A stretch of DNA of 64,000 nt from Mesorhizobium alhagi CCNWXJ12-2 (GCF_000236565.1 NZ_AHAM01000140.1:1-64000); one strand, 5' to 3'; counted from the stretch's first letter, positions 39,519-51,332 are shown. Made by a program: numbers and translations. Notes: generated from the letters alone by a model not told the origin.

Positions 39519-40391
39519 ATGACGCAAACCCGCCTTCACCTGACGACCGGGCGCATCGACGCCGCCCGCATCTTCGCTGCCTTCGAGGCGGCGTTCGAGG
39601 AGGATGGCTTTCCGATTGCTGTGCTGGAGGTGGATGAGGCGCGCGACATCCAGGAGATTTCGCTCTACGCCGATGGCGACATAGACGAGGCCGAGCAGCG
39701 CATGCGTGCGGTGCTGGAAGAGCTTTCGCTGCCTAAACCGATCGAACGCGAGGCCCTTCCCGATGTCGACTGGGTCGCGCTGTCGCTGGAAGGACTGAAG
39801 CCGGTGCGCGCCGGCCGCTTCTTCGTCCATGGGGCGCATGACCGGCAAAAGCGTCGCAGCGGCGACCTTGCCATCGAGATCGAAGCAGGCCTGGCCTTCG
39901 GAACCGGCCATCACGGCACTACGGCGGGCTGCCTGGAGGTGCTGGAAGAGGTCGCCCGGCGCGAGCGGCCCAGGAATGCGCTCGATCTCGGCACCGGCAG
40001 CGCCGTGCTCGCCATCGCGCTGGCGAAGTTTTCGCACATCCCGGTTCTGGCGACCGACATCGACCCGGTCGCGACCAGGGTGGCGGCCGACAATGTCCGG
40101 CTGAATGGCGTGTCGTCGCTGGTCGAGACAGCGACCGCGCCCGGTTTTCATCACCCGGTGTTTTCGCGGCGCGGGCCTTTCGACCTGATCGTAGCAAACA
40201 TATTGGCGAGGCCGCTGATGCGGCTTGCCCGGCAAATGGCCCGGCATCTGACACCCGGCGGCTCCATCGTGCTGTCAGGCATTTTGGAGCGCCAGCGCAA
40301 TGCGGTGCTTGCCGCCTATGCCGGCCAAAAATTCCGCCATGTCCGCACGCTGGAACGCGATGGCTGGGTGACGCTGCACCTCAAGCGGTAG
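39519..40391 (+). CDS. prmA: Ribosomal protein L11 methyltransferase
   Basis: A 290-residue SAM-dependent enzyme that trimethylates ribosomal protein L11. The N-terminal substrate-recognition domain spans about 1-110. The SAM site is [18 protein letters not shown], preceded by the PrmA motif [12 protein letters not shown] and followed by [16 protein letters not shown]. Single gene between SCO1 and a DUF1127 gene. Confidence 0.95.
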   Translation: MTQTRLHLTTGRIDAARIFAAFEAAFEEDGFPIAVLEVDEARDIQEISLYADGDIDEAEQRMRAVLEELSLPKPIEREALPDVDWVALSLEGLKPVRAGRFFVHGAHDRQKRRSGDLAIEIEAGLAFGTGHHGTTAGCLEVLEEVARRERPRNALDLGTGSAVLAIALAKFSHIPVLATDIDPVATRVAADNVRLNGVSSLVETATAPGFHHPVFSRRGPFDLIVANILARPLMRLARQMARHLTPGGSIVLSGILERQRNAVLAAYAGQKFRHVRTLERDGWVTLHLKR

Positions 40392-40400
40392 ATACGAAAA

Positions 40401-40422
40401 GGCGGCCCGGAGGCCGCCTAAA
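40401..40422 (-). terminator. Terminator between prmA and the DUF1127 gene
   Basis: GGCGGCC (40401-40407) and GGCCGCC (40412-40418) with a CGGA loop. On the minus strand it is followed by TTTT, so it best serves the DUF1127 gene, and probably also limits prmA read-through. Confidence 0.65.
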
Positions 40423-40428
40423 AGCCGT

Positions 40429-40611
40429 TCAGAAAAAATAAGCTCTGCTGCGCTTCGACAGCTCTTCGCGGCTGTAACCGCTGGCCTTCAGCGTCTTGTC
40501 GTCGAGAGCCAGCAACGCACCGGTGACATAGCGGTCAGCCTGGCGCTGGCGCGATTCGACGAAGGCGTTGAAGGCGGATTTGAAGAAGCCGGATTTCGCA
40601 CGGGTGGTCAT
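40429..40611 (-). CDS. DUF1127 family small protein
   Basis: A 60-residue, positively charged protein. YVTGALLALDDKTLKASGYS matches the second half of the DUF1127 motif. Small DUF1127 proteins in rhizobia and Agrobacterium affect RNA turnover and phosphate or carbon balance. A strong GAAAGGAGA site precedes the ATG. Confidence 0.85.
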   Translation of the reverse strand: MTTRAKSGFFKSAFNAFVESRQRQADRYVTGALLALDDKTLKASGYSREELSKRSRAYFF

Positions 40612-40840
40612 CTACGCTCTCCTTTCAGAGATCGGAATTTGTCCTCCCGCTGAACAGATAGGCTGCGCCGATCCATTCCGGAATGGACGGAATTGCATGG
40701 CAGCCATCCCATTTTTGCGTATGCGAGGACGAAAGTTTGCAGCGCAGCATTTCCATCTGGCCCAAGGCCGCTGCGTTGCAAGCGGCTTGGCCGGAAGCTA
40801 GGTTCGCACTCTCGATTTTTTCACAACTGAGGCGAGCCCG

Positions 40841-42670
40841 ATGTTCCAGTCTTTCGACGATGTAAGCGACGCCTCTCTGGGCGCGGCGCGCGTGGCGGGC
40901 TTGCGCGAATGGCTCGCCGCCAACGACCTCGACGGCTTCATCGTGCCGCGATCGGACGAGCACCAAGGCGAATATGTAGCCCCGGGCTCCGAACGGCTGA
41001 AATGGCTGACCGGTTTCAGCGGCTCGGCGGGCGTTGCAATCGTGCTGGCGAAACAGGCCTACATCTTCGTCGACGGGCGCTATACGCTGCAAGTGCGTGA
41101 TCAGGTCGACCTCGGCGTCTTCACGATCGAGAGCCTGATTGAGAAACCGCCGCCCTCATGGATCGAGAACAATCTGGGCAAGGGCGCCCGGCTCGGCTTC
41201 GACCCGTGGCTACACACGGTCGGCGATGTGAAAGCGCTCAAGGCCGCGGCGGAGAAGACTGGGGCCACGCTGGTGGCGGTCGAGCGCAATCCGATCGACC
41301 AGCTTTGGCAGGACCGGCCGAAGCCGCCGCTGGCCTCGGTCGAAATCCACCCCATCGCCTTCGCAGGCGAACTGGCCAAGGACAAGCTGGCGCGGCTGGC
41401 CCAGGCAATCGGGAAGCAGAAGGCGACCCACGCCGTATTGACCGACCCGTCGTCCATCGCCTGGGCTTTCAATATCCGCGGCGGCGACGTCCCGCACACA
41501 CCGCTGGCGTTGGGCTTCGCCATCCTCGCCGCCGATGGCGCGCACCAGCTCTTCATGGATAAGCGCAAGCTGCCCACCGAAACCGAAGCCTATCTGACCC
41601 AGTTGGCCGACCTGCGCGCGCCCGCCGGTCTGGAATCCGCAATCATCGACCTTGCTCGTTCCGGCGCTGCCGTTTCGCTCGATCCGGCGCTTGCCGCCGA
41701 TCGCCTGCGGGCGCTGGTGGAGGACAATGGCGGAACTGTCATTTCCGCGCCCGATCCCGCCCGGATCCCGCGCGCCACCAAAAACAAGGCCGAAATTCAG
41801 GGCGCGCGCGCAGCGCATCGCCGCGACGGCGCGGCGATCGCGAAAATGCTGTGCTGGCTCGATGCCCAGAAACCCGACACCATCGACGAGATCGCAACCG
41901 TCACCCAACTCGAGGGCTTCCGCCGCGCGGTAGGCGAGGAAACCCAGATGCCGCTGCGTGACGTCTCGTTCTCCACCATATCCGGTTCGGGGCCGAACGG
42001 CGCGATCATGCACTACCGCGTGTCGCGCGCGACCAACCGCAAGCTGGGCGACGGCGAACTGTTCCTGCTCGATTCCGGCGCGCAGTATCAGGACGGCACC
42101 ACCGACATCACCCGCACCGTCCCCGTCGGCCAGCCGACCGACGAAATGCGCGAGCGCTATACGCTCGTGCTCAAGGGCATGATCGGCATTTCGCTCCTGC
42201 GCTTTCCCGCCGGCACGCGCGGCGCCGACATCGACGCTATCGCCCGCCTGGCCCTATGGGAGCACGGGCTGGACTACGCCCACGGCACCGGCCATGGCGT
42301 CGGCTCGTATCTGGCGGTGCATGAAGGCCCGCAGCGCATCGCCAAGACCGGTACGGAAAAGCTGCTCGAAGGCATGATCCTCTCCAACGAACCCGGCTAC
42401 TACAAGCCCGGCCATTACGGCATCCGGCTGGAGAACCTCATCATCGTCACCGCCGCTGAACAACTGCCGGACGGCGACATAGCCATGCACGGTTTCGATA
42501 CACTCACGCTCGCCCCGTTCGACAGGCGCATGCTGCGCACCGACCGTCTGGCGCCTGAAGAACTCGCGTGGCTGAACGCCTACCACGCCCGCGTGCTCTC
42601 CGAGATCGGACCAATGGTGGACGGTGAAACGCTGAAATGGCTGGAGGCTGCGACCGCGCCGCTGGCTTAG
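40841..42670 (+). CDS. Xaa-Pro aminopeptidase (M24B, aminopeptidase P family)
   Basis: A 609-residue, three-domain cytosolic peptidase removing residues N-terminal to proline. Two creatinase-like N domains (1-300) precede the M24 catalytic domain. Metal ligands are visible as Asp in LLDSGAQY and TTDITRT, His in HGTGHGVGSYLAVHEGP, and Glu in ILSNEPGYY and GIRLENL. The length fits the eukaryote-like long form found in alphaproteobacteria. Confidence 0.93.
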   Translation: MFQSFDDVSDASLGAARVAGLREWLAANDLDGFIVPRSDEHQGEYVAPGSERLKWLTGFSGSAGVAIVLAKQAYIFVDGRYTLQVRDQVDLGVFTIESLIEKPPPSWIENNLGKGARLGFDPWLHTVGDVKALKAAAEKTGATLVAVERNPIDQLWQDRPKPPLASVEIHPIAFAGELAKDKLARLAQAIGKQKATHAVLTDPSSIAWAFNIRGGDVPHTPLALGFAILAADGAHQLFMDKRKLPTETEAYLTQLADLRAPAGLESAIIDLARSGAAVSLDPALAADRLRALVEDNGGTVISAPDPARIPRATKNKAEIQGARAAHRRDGAAIAKMLCWLDAQKPDTIDEIATVTQLEGFRRAVGEETQMPLRDVSFSTISGSGPNGAIMHYRVSRATNRKLGDGELFLLDSGAQYQDGTTDITRTVPVGQPTDEMRERYTLVLKGMIGISLLRFPAGTRGADIDAIARLALWEHGLDYAHGTGHGVGSYLAVHEGPQRIAKTGTEKLLEGMILSNEPGYYKPGHYGIRLENLIIVTAAEQLPDGDIAMHGFDTLTLAPFDRRMLRTDRLAPEELAWLNAYHARVLSEIGPMVDGETLKWLEAATAPLA

Positions 42671-42679
42671 CGCTGGTAG

Positions 42680-42976
42680 TCAGCCTATCACCTGCCGCAG
42701 CGCGATCAGCACGGCAGCGCCGGTCAGGAACATCGGCATCATACCGGCCCTGAGCGACACCAGCCCGGCGACCAGAAGCGCTATCGCCTCGGCCGGACCG
42801 GCCGAGACCGCAACCGGCGCGACCAGCGTCGTCAAGACCGCGGCCGGCACGGCGTTGAGCCCGGCCTCGACCCGCGGATGGATGCGCTCGAAGCGCGACA
42901 GCACCATATGACCGCCAATGCGGGTCAGATAGGTCATGACCGCGCCGGCCAGGATAATCCAGACGGTCGTGCTCAT
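42680..42976 (-). CDS. azlD: AzlD family branched-chain amino acid exporter subunit
   Basis: A 98-residue protein with three or four membrane helices (VWIILAGAVMTYLTRIGGH, LNAVPAAVLTTLVAPV). Small partner of AzlC in branched-chain amino acid export. Overlaps the azlC stop by four bases (ATGA). Confidence 0.9.
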   Translation of the reverse strand: MSTTVWIILAGAVMTYLTRIGGHMVLSRFERIHPRVEAGLNAVPAAVLTTLVAPVAVSAGPAEAIALLVAGLVSLRAGMMPMFLTGAAVLIALRQVIG

Positions 42977-43701
42977 GGCCTCTTTCCTCCGTTAGCCCTG
43001 CCGGGCATTGCCGCCGCAAGCAGAATGCCCGTAACCGCACCGACGGAAACATGCCAAGGCGAGCCGATGGTCTTGTAGGCAAGGATGGAGGCAGCAGCGC
43101 TGGCGATCACGATAGGCAGCCAGAGCGGCCGGTTGCGGAAGCCCATGACCAGACCAAGGAAATAGATCGGCAGCAGGAAATCGAGCCCCAGCGCCTGCGG
43201 GTTGGGGATCATATTGCCGAACATCGCGCCTAGCCACGTCTCCGCAACCCAGCAGACGTAGATCGGCAGCGCCATGCCCATGTACCAGGCGAAGGTTATC
43301 TCTTCGCCCCGCTCGCCCTTGGTTTCGGACTCGGCGTATTGCGGATCGACCAGGAAAAAGAACGCGAACGCCTGGCGCGCGAGCGGCCAGTGGCCGATGC
43401 GCCGCCCGACCGCGCCGGAATAGAGAACATGGCGGAAGTTCACGGCAAAGATCGACAGCACGATCAGCCAGGGCGCCACCTTCTGGCCGAACAGCTCGAT
43501 GCCGACCATCTGGCTCGCGCCGCCATAGATCGTCGCGCTCATCAGGACAGCTTCGAAGACGCTGAAGCCGTTTTCCACGGCAAGCGCGCCGAACAGCAGA
43601 CCGAACGGCCCCGCGGCGACTACGACGGGCAAGCCCAGCCGCGCGCCGCGCCAGAACGCGCTCGGGCGCCGGGCCTCATCTTGTATCGCTTCGGCGGACA
43701 T
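42973..43701 (-). CDS. azlC: AzlC family branched-chain amino acid exporter subunit
   Basis: A 242-residue integral membrane protein with family motifs GPFGLLFGALAVENGFSVFE and MSATIYGGASQMVGIELFG, plus NFRHVLYSGAVG. The ATG at 43701 was chosen because it gives the usual N-terminus; the open frame continues 170 bases upstream without family similarity. Coupled to azlD. Confidence 0.9.
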   Translation of the reverse strand: MSAEAIQDEARRPSAFWRGARLGLPVVVAAGPFGLLFGALAVENGFSVFEAVLMSATIYGGASQMVGIELFGQKVAPWLIVLSIFAVNFRHVLYSGAVGRRIGHWPLARQAFAFFFLVDPQYAESETKGERGEEITFAWYMGMALPIYVCWVAETWLGAMFGNMIPNPQALGLDFLLPIYFLGLVMGFRNRPLWLPIVIASAAASILAYKTIGSPWHVSVGAVTGILLAAAMPGRANGGKRP

Positions 43702-43874
43702 GGCGGCTCCAGGGAAAGGAAGTCTGTGTAGGTAGGTGAGCACCTCTGCCCTGTCACATGAATTCGCTTGAGCCAAGCGATCAGCAGGGTTGAAGTGAGA
43801 GGGAGAAATGGCGAGGTGAATTCCGCCACCCGGTAGTGTAATAGGTTGCCGATGAGCAGGCTTTGGAGGCACCC

Positions 43875-44078
43875 ATGAAATTGAGCGTTGTTCTCGAACG
43901 AAGCGAAGAAGGCGGCTACTCCGTCTTTGTTCCGAGCCTTCCCGGTTGCATCAGCGAGGGCGAGACGAAAGAGGAGGCGTTGGAAAACATCCGGGAAGCA
44001 ATTCAGCTGTACCTGGAACCGGTGGAAGACGACATGGGCTTCGGCCCGAATGCCGAGATTGCGGAATTGGCGTTGTGA
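43875..44078 (+). CDS. hicB: HicB family antitoxin
   Basis: A 67-residue protein with partial RNase-H-like fold: LSVVLERSEEGGYSVFVPSL then PGCISEGETKEEALENIREA. It neutralises HicA and probably represses the operon. GGAGG precedes the ATG. No C-terminal DNA-binding extension is visible, so it is the short form. Confidence 0.9.
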   Translation: MKLSVVLERSEEGGYSVFVPSLPGCISEGETKEEALENIREAIQLYLEPVEDDMGFGPNAEIAELAL

Positions 44079-44094
44079 CACTCGCCGCTAGCTC

Positions 44095-44331
44095 ATGACC
44101 GAGGCGACAAAAGTCCCAAGCCTGCCCTATGAAAGAGTCATCAACGCGCTCAAGCGAGATGGCTGGGTTGTGATACGCCAGCGAGGCAGCCATATCCGGC
44201 TGCAGAAGCGCACGCGGACGGAAGTGCTGAAGCTTACAATACCTGCGCACCGCCCGATCAAGCGTTCAACTTTGTCGCATATCCTCAAGCAGGCCCGTCT
44301 CTCCGTGTCCGAATTCCAGGACTTGCTATAG
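44095..44331 (+). CDS. hicA: HicA family mRNA interferase toxin
   Basis: A 78-residue double-stranded-RNA-binding-fold toxin. The catalytic His lies in QRGSHIRLQK, preceded by ALKRDGWVVIR; TIPAHRPIKRSTLSHILKQA completes the domain. It starts 16 bases after hicB, so the antitoxin comes first, the reverse of the classical hicAB order. Confidence 0.9.
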   Translation: MTEATKVPSLPYERVINALKRDGWVVIRQRGSHIRLQKRTRTEVLKLTIPAHRPIKRSTLSHILKQARLSVSEFQDLL

Positions 44332-44337
44332 TCCCGC

Positions 44338-46575
<2,238 letters not shown>

Positions 46576-46649
46576 TCATCCTCGCCGCGCCTGCATTTTT
46601 GCATCCGGCCATTAATCCTTTCCTTGCGTCCGCGAAGGCGGCCGAGAGG

Positions 46650-47555
46650 TCATGACGTGTCAGTGCGCTCCATGGCCTTGCCGGCAAACCATTGCAGGTC
46701 CCTCAGAATCTCATGAACCTCATGAGTGGGCCGGAGGCGGCCGCCGGGCGGGCGGCCGGGACGCAAGGGCCACACGCGGCGGGCTCGGCCGGTATGGCGG
46801 CCTTGCCGTGCTAGCGCGTTCGCCGCATCGCGGTTCCTATCTTGCGCACCTGCGGCGTCGCGGTTCCTGTCTTGCGCGCCTGCGGCATCGCGGCGCGCCC
46901 GCCAGCGGGCAAAGCGCCGCGCCTGGCCCGGCAGATCGTCCAGCGCCGAGGCGAGCGCCTCGAGGCGCAGCGCCAGACGCGCGGCGTCGACCGGATCGTC
47001 GGGCGAAGGCGGTCGCCGGACCACGACGGGATGCGGGGCGACGAGGCCGGGAAAGGAGATGCGGGGAATCCCGCTCGCCGCCGGCCGGCCGAAAGTCCGC
47101 CGACGCGGCAGCGGATCGAGAAGGGCAAGGGAGACTGCGCGCCGAGCGGGCGCAGGAAGGCCGGGCTCGGGCCGGAAGCCGCGCGGCATCAGAATGCCGG
47201 TGCCGAGCCTGTTGTGCAGGATCGCGGGCCTCGGCTGCGGCTTGCTCAGGCGCGCAGGGGGCAGTTTTACGACAAGTCCTCGCGCCATCACTATGACGAG
47301 CCGCCGCGCCGCGGCTTCGGCTGGGCGCAGCAGGCGGAGCACGGCGCGGTGGAGATGGCGCGGAAGGGTTGGGCTACTGCGGCCGGAAAACCCCTCACCA
47401 GGTTCGGCTAACGCCTCGGCTTTGCCTCGCCGAGCCGAACCATCCTCTCCCGCAAGGGGAGAGGTAAAGGCGGCGAGCCCGGCCATGGCAACGAGCATAG
47501 CCAAGACGCGTTTCAGAGCTTCGCGGTTTCGCTCGATCGCAGCATCCCAGTCCAT
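46650..47555 (-). CDS. Conserved hypothetical protein with repeat-derived insert
   Basis: A protein of about 301 residues. It starts MDWDAAIERNREALKRVLAM, with a short hydrophobic segment; GGAGGAGG precedes this ATG. The conserved-looking parts are LPRHLHRAVLRLLRPAEAAA, SPDDPVDAARLALRLEALAS and the C-terminal THEVHEILRDLQWFAGKAME. Residues about 33-60 (TSPLAGEDGSARRGKAEALA...) are the translation of a palindromic repeat. A 10-residue tandem repeat (DAAGAQDRNR) occurs near 220-240. It lies between ligA and recN on the same strand. Function unknown. Confidence 0.75.
   Translation of the reverse strand: MDWDAAIERNREALKRVLAMLVAMAGLAAFTSPLAGEDGSARRGKAEALAEPGEGFSGRSSPTLPRHLHRAVLRLLRPAEAAARRLVIVMARGLVVKLPPARLSKPQPRPAILHNRLGTGILMPRGFRPEPGLPAPARRAVSLALLDPLPRRRTFGRPAASGIPRISFPGLVAPHPVVVRRPPSPDDPVDAARLALRLEALASALDDLPGQARRFARWRARRDAAGAQDRNRDAAGAQDRNRDAANALARQGRHTGRARRVWPLRPGRPPGGRLRPTHEVHEILRDLQWFAGKAMERTDTS
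46822..46893 (-). repeat. 30-bp tandem repeat in the hypothetical gene
   Basis: Two nearly identical 30-base units (46831-46860 and 46861-46890, both beginning CGGTTCCT) with a partial third at the left, encoding DAAGAQDRNR twice. Confidence 0.8.
47388..47466 (+). repeat. Palindromic element copy inside a coding sequence
   Basis: AACCCCTCACC at the left end, then a palindromic core (GGTTCGGCTAACGCCTCGGC ... GCCGAGCCGAACC) and the CTCTCCCGCAAGGGGAGAGG end. The ends match the elements at 35805-35896. It is read through in frame by the hypothetical gene 46650-47555. Confidence 0.75.
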
Positions 47556-47674
47556 CGCCGCCTCCTCCATCAAAACGCGCGGGGATTATCGCACGGGCGG
47601 AGGAGGGTGTGGATAAAAGAATTTTCGATTGCAGGAAAAGCAGCGGATTCAGGTCAGGCCGGCCTGCATATCAC

Positions 47675-49342
47675 CTAAACGGCGTTCTCGCTGAGCAACC
47701 TGCCGGCCGCCGCCCGCGCTTCCTCGGTGATCGTCGCGCCGGCCAGCATGCGGGCGATCTCCTCCTGCCGCGCGCCGCGATCCATTTCGGCGATGCCCGT
47801 CGAGACACGTTCGGTTCCGCCCGATTTGGAGATGAGGAAATGCGTGTTGGCACGGGCCGCGACCTGCGGCGCATGCGTCACCGACAACACCTGCACGCGC
47901 GCCGACAGCCGCGCCAGCCTCTGCCCGATAGCGTCGGCGACCGCCCCGCCCACCCCGGTGTCGATCTCGTCGAACACCAGTGTCGGCGCCGATCCGCGAT
48001 CGGCGAGCGCCACTTTCAGCGCCAGCAGGAAGCGCGACAGCTCGCCGCCGGACGCGACCTTCATCATCGGGCCGGCCCGGGTTCCCGGATTTGTCCGCAC
48101 CCAGAACTCGACCTGGTCTATGCCCTCTTCCATGCGGTTGTCGGGCTCGCTCGACATCTCGACGATGAACTCGGCGCGTTCGAGCTTCAGCGCCGGCAAT
48201 TCGGCCATCACCGTCTTCTGCAGGCCGATCGCCGCGCCCTTGCGCAATTCGGAAAGGCGCTGGGCGATCTCGTCATAGGCGTCGCTGGCGGCCGCCGCCT
48301 GCTTTTCCAGGACGTGAAGCCGCTCTTCGCCGGCGTCGAGATCGGCAAGGTCCGCCGCCATCGTGTCACGCAGCTGCGCCAGATCGTCGACCTGCACATT
48401 GTGCTTGCGAGACGCTGCGCGCAGCGCAAACAGCCGCTCCTCGGCCTTTTCAAGCCGCTGCGGATCGAATTCCGTCGCACGCATCGCAGCCTCGACGGCC
48501 GATTGCGCGGCGTCGAGCGACAGCATGGCTTCGTCCAGCGACGTGACGACCTCGTCGAGCAGGCCCGGAACTTCGCCGGCCTTGCGCTGCAGCCGCCGCA
48601 GCAGGCTCGCAAGCTGCGGCAGCGGCGATTGCGGCCCAGACAGCACATCCTGCGCATCCTGGATCTCGGACGCGATCTTCTCGGCCCGCATCATGCTGGT
48701 GCGGATTTCGGCGAGCTCGGTTTCCTCGCCGGGCTGCGGGTCGAGCTGCGCGAGTTCGGCGACGGATGCGCGCAGATAATCGGCTTCGCGGGCGGCCGCC
48801 GCCACCTTGGCGCGGTGGCGAGCCAGTTCCTGCTCGCCGTCACGCCAGCGCCGCCACGCCTCGCCGCAAGTCCGGACTTCGCCGAGCAGACCGCCGAACG
48901 AATCGAGCAGGTCCCGATGCGCGCCGGGGTCGACCAGAGCCCGCTCGTCATGCTGGCCGTGGATTTCAACCAGCGCCCGGCCGATGTCGCGCATCAGAGT
49001 CACGCTGGAAGGCTGGTCGTTGACGAAGACGCGGGTGCGCCCGTCCGCCGTCTGCACGCGGCGCAGGATGATGTCGCCGTCATCGTCCAGCGCATTCTCG
49101 GCGAGCAGCATGCGCGCTGGGTGGTTACGCGGCACGTCGAAAACGGCGGAGACCTGGCCCTGCGCTGCGCCGTGGCGCACGAGCGATGCATCGCCGCGCG
49201 CGCCCAGCGCCAGCGAAAGCGCATCGAGGAGTATGGATTTGCCGGCGCCGGTCTCGCCGGTCAGCACGGAAAGGCCGGCCGAGAAATCGATGTCCAGCCG
49301 TTCGATCAGGACGATATCGCGGATCGACAGTCTGGAAAGCAT
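47675..49342 (-). CDS. recN: DNA repair protein RecN
   Basis: A 555-residue SMC-like ATPase acting at double-strand breaks. The N-terminus LSRLSIRDIVLIERLDIDFS leads into Walker A GETGAGKS. Two coiled-coil arms flank the middle, and the C-terminal half has KVASGGELSRFLLALKVALA (signature) and LVFDEIDTGVGG (Walker B). It is nine bases from the bamD stop. Confidence 0.96.
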   Translation of the reverse strand: MLSRLSIRDIVLIERLDIDFSAGLSVLTGETGAGKSILLDALSLALGARGDASLVRHGAAQGQVSAVFDVPRNHPARMLLAENALDDDGDIILRRVQTADGRTRVFVNDQPSSVTLMRDIGRALVEIHGQHDERALVDPGAHRDLLDSFGGLLGEVRTCGEAWRRWRDGEQELARHRAKVAAAAREADYLRASVAELAQLDPQPGEETELAEIRTSMMRAEKIASEIQDAQDVLSGPQSPLPQLASLLRRLQRKAGEVPGLLDEVVTSLDEAMLSLDAAQSAVEAAMRATEFDPQRLEKAEERLFALRAASRKHNVQVDDLAQLRDTMAADLADLDAGEERLHVLEKQAAAASDAYDEIAQRLSELRKGAAIGLQKTVMAELPALKLERAEFIVEMSSEPDNRMEEGIDQVEFWVRTNPGTRAGPMMKVASGGELSRFLLALKVALADRGSAPTLVFDEIDTGVGGAVADAIGQRLARLSARVQVLSVTHAPQVAARANTHFLISKSGGTERVSTGIAEMDRGARQEEIARMLAGATITEEARAAAGRLLSENAV

Positions 49343-49351
49343 GAAACCCGC

Positions 49352-50221
49352 TTAGGCGCCGGTAATCAGCTTTCCGGCCTTGGATATCCACGAACCGGCA
49401 TTGTCGCGCGGCTCGAGCCCGCCGGTCTGCAGCAGCGTATAGGAATCCCTGTACCACTGGCTGTCAGGATAGTTCTGACCCAGCACGGCCGCGGCCGTCT
49501 GCGCTTCCGATGTCAGGCCCATCGCGTAATAGCTCTCGGTAAGGCGAGCCAGCGCTTCTTCGATGTGGCGAGTGTTGGAATAGTTCTCGACCACATAGCG
49601 GAACCGCTTGACCGCCGCGATATATTCGCGCCGCTCGAGATAGTAGCGGCCGATCTGCATCTCCTTGCCGGCAAGCTGGTCGCGGGCGAACCGCACCTTT
49701 TCGCGGGCGTCGTCGACATATTCGGATTCGGGCCAGCGCTGCACCACCTCTTCCATCGCCTCGATGGCGCGGCGCGATTCCTTCTGGTCCTGCGTCACGT
49801 CACGGATCTGCCGGAAATAGCTCAGGCCAACGATGTACTGCGCGTAGGCGGCGTCTTCACTGGACGGATAGAGCGAGACATAGCGCTTGGCCGAGTTGAT
49901 GGCCTCGTCATACTTGCCCTGACGGTAATTCGCGAAAGCGCCCATGACCATCGATTTGCGAGCCCATTCCGAATAGGGATGCTGGCGGTCGACGGCATCG
50001 AACTTGCGGCTGGCTTCCGTGAGGCGGCCGGCATTGAGGTTGGCCAGACCCTGATTGTAGAGCACGTCCGCCGGCTCGGTCTGGTCCACATAGGTCGCCA
50101 GATCAATGTCGTCTTCCGTCGACATGCAGCCCGACAGGACAAACGGCGCAGCCAGAACCGACAGAGCCAGCAAGGCCGTCCGCAAGGGCTTTTTCGCTTC
50201 AGCAGCGCGCTGGAGAATCAT
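49352..50221 (-). CDS. bamD: Outer-membrane assembly lipoprotein BamD
   Basis: A 289-residue BAM-complex lipoprotein. The signal peptide ends in the lipobox VLSGC. TPR repeats cover most of the rest ([34 protein letters not shown]). The ATG at 50221 ([20 protein letters not shown]) was preferred over earlier in-frame starts because it gives a normal signal peptide. Placed between lpxC and recN as usual in Rhizobiales. Confidence 0.95.
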   Translation of the reverse strand: MILQRAAEAKKPLRTALLALSVLAAPFVLSGCMSTEDDIDLATYVDQTEPADVLYNQGLANLNAGRLTEASRKFDAVDRQHPYSEWARKSMVMGAFANYRQGKYDEAINSAKRYVSLYPSSEDAAYAQYIVGLSYFRQIRDVTQDQKESRRAIEAMEEVVQRWPESEYVDDAREKVRFARDQLAGKEMQIGRYYLERREYIAAVKRFRYVVENYSNTRHIEEALARLTESYYAMGLTSEAQTAAAVLGQNYPDSQWYRDSYTLLQTGGLEPRDNAGSWISKAGKLITGA

Positions 50222-50381
50222 GATCGGAACGGCCCCTCTCGGCGTCATTTCACTTGGAAATTGCAGCCATAAACCATAACTGCTTCTGCACGGCAAACGC
50301 TATCGCCCGGCATTGGCGCATTTTTGTGGCGCGCCCTCTACAGCCAAGGCGGCGACAACATCGCCGCCGCCTTTCGCTGGT

Positions 50382-51332
50382 TTAAAGCATCCAGGGCGCA
50401 AAGACCGGCGCATTGACGGCGATCATTTCGGCCTGGCGGCCGCGCTCGCGGCGGGTCGTCTCTACGATCTCGAAAGCCGAGCGGTCCGAAAGCAGACGGC
50501 GCAGCGCCGAGGCGTTGAGCTTGTGGCCGCCGCGATAGGAGCGGAAGCAGCCGATGAAACGCGCGCCGGCAAGCGCCAGATCGCCCATCGCATCGAGCGT
50601 CTTGTGGCGCACGAACTCGTTCGAATAGCGCAGCCCTTCGACGTTGATGACGCGGCTGTCGTCGCCGATAACCACCGAATTTTCCAGCGACGAGCCGAGC
50701 GCGTATCCGGCGGCCCAGAGCCGCTCGACATCCTTCATGAAGCCGAAGGTGCGTGCGCGCGCAAGATCGCGGCGGAAGAGATCGGGCTCGATGTCGGCGG
50801 CATAGGACTGCCGGCCAACCGCCGGGCTGTCGAAGTCGATCTCGATCTCGAAGCGTGTGCCGCCATAGGGACGGAACTCGCCCCAGGATGCGCCATTCTC
50901 GATTCGAACCGGCTTGAGAACGCGAATATAGCGCCGCTTGACTGTCAGCGTCTCGATGCCGGCCTGGTCCATGGCGTCGACAAACATTGCCGCGCTGCCA
51001 TCGAGGATCGGCACTTCGGCGCCGTCGATCTCGATTGAGACATTATCGACGCCGAGGCCGAACAATGCGGCCATGACATGCTCGACGGTCGCCACATGAT
51101 AACCGGACGGATCGCCCAGAACCGTGCACAGCGCCGTACCGCCGACCTCCGAGACCAAGGCCGGCAATTCGCGGCCGAGGCCGCCCTCACCCGTATAATG
51201 GAACACGATCCCAGTATCGGGATCGGCCGGATGGAAATGCATTGTAACTTGTTTTCCGCTGTGAACGCCGATGCCCGACAGCGTCACACGCGATTTGAGA
51301 GTTGTCTGATAGTCGTGCAAGTCGATCCCCAT
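50382..51332 (-). CDS. lpxC: UDP-3-O-acyl-N-acetylglucosamine deacetylase LpxC
   Basis: A 316-residue zinc enzyme for the committed step of lipid A synthesis. Zinc and catalytic residues lie in VATVEHVMAALFGLGVDNV, EFVRHKTLDAMGDLALAG and the C-terminal GHKLN. The start at 51332 gives the family opening LHDYQTTLKSRVTLSGIGVHSG; the frame upstream is not conserved. The 280 bases to ftsZ contain a terminator-like hairpin and, presumably, the lpxC promoter. Confidence 0.96.
   Translation of the reverse strand: MGIDLHDYQTTLKSRVTLSGIGVHSGKQVTMHFHPADPDTGIVFHYTGEGGLGRELPALVSEVGGTALCTVLGDPSGYHVATVEHVMAALFGLGVDNVSIEIDGAEVPILDGSAAMFVDAMDQAGIETLTVKRRYIRVLKPVRIENGASWGEFRPYGGTRFEIEIDFDSPAVGRQSYAADIEPDLFRRDLARARTFGFMKDVERLWAAGYALGSSLENSVVIGDDSRVINVEGLRYSNEFVRHKTLDAMGDLALAGARFIGCFRSYRGGHKLNASALRRLLSDRSAFEIVETTRRERGRQAEMIAVNAPVFAPWML

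Noticed and set aside
46652-47616. Plus-strand frames opposite the hypothetical gene at 46650-47555
   Set aside because: The minus frame has a strong ribosome-binding site and a conserved-looking start and end; the plus frames have neither.
47609-50272. 887-codon plus-strand frame opposite recN and bamD
   Set aside because: It spans two conserved genes on the other strand.
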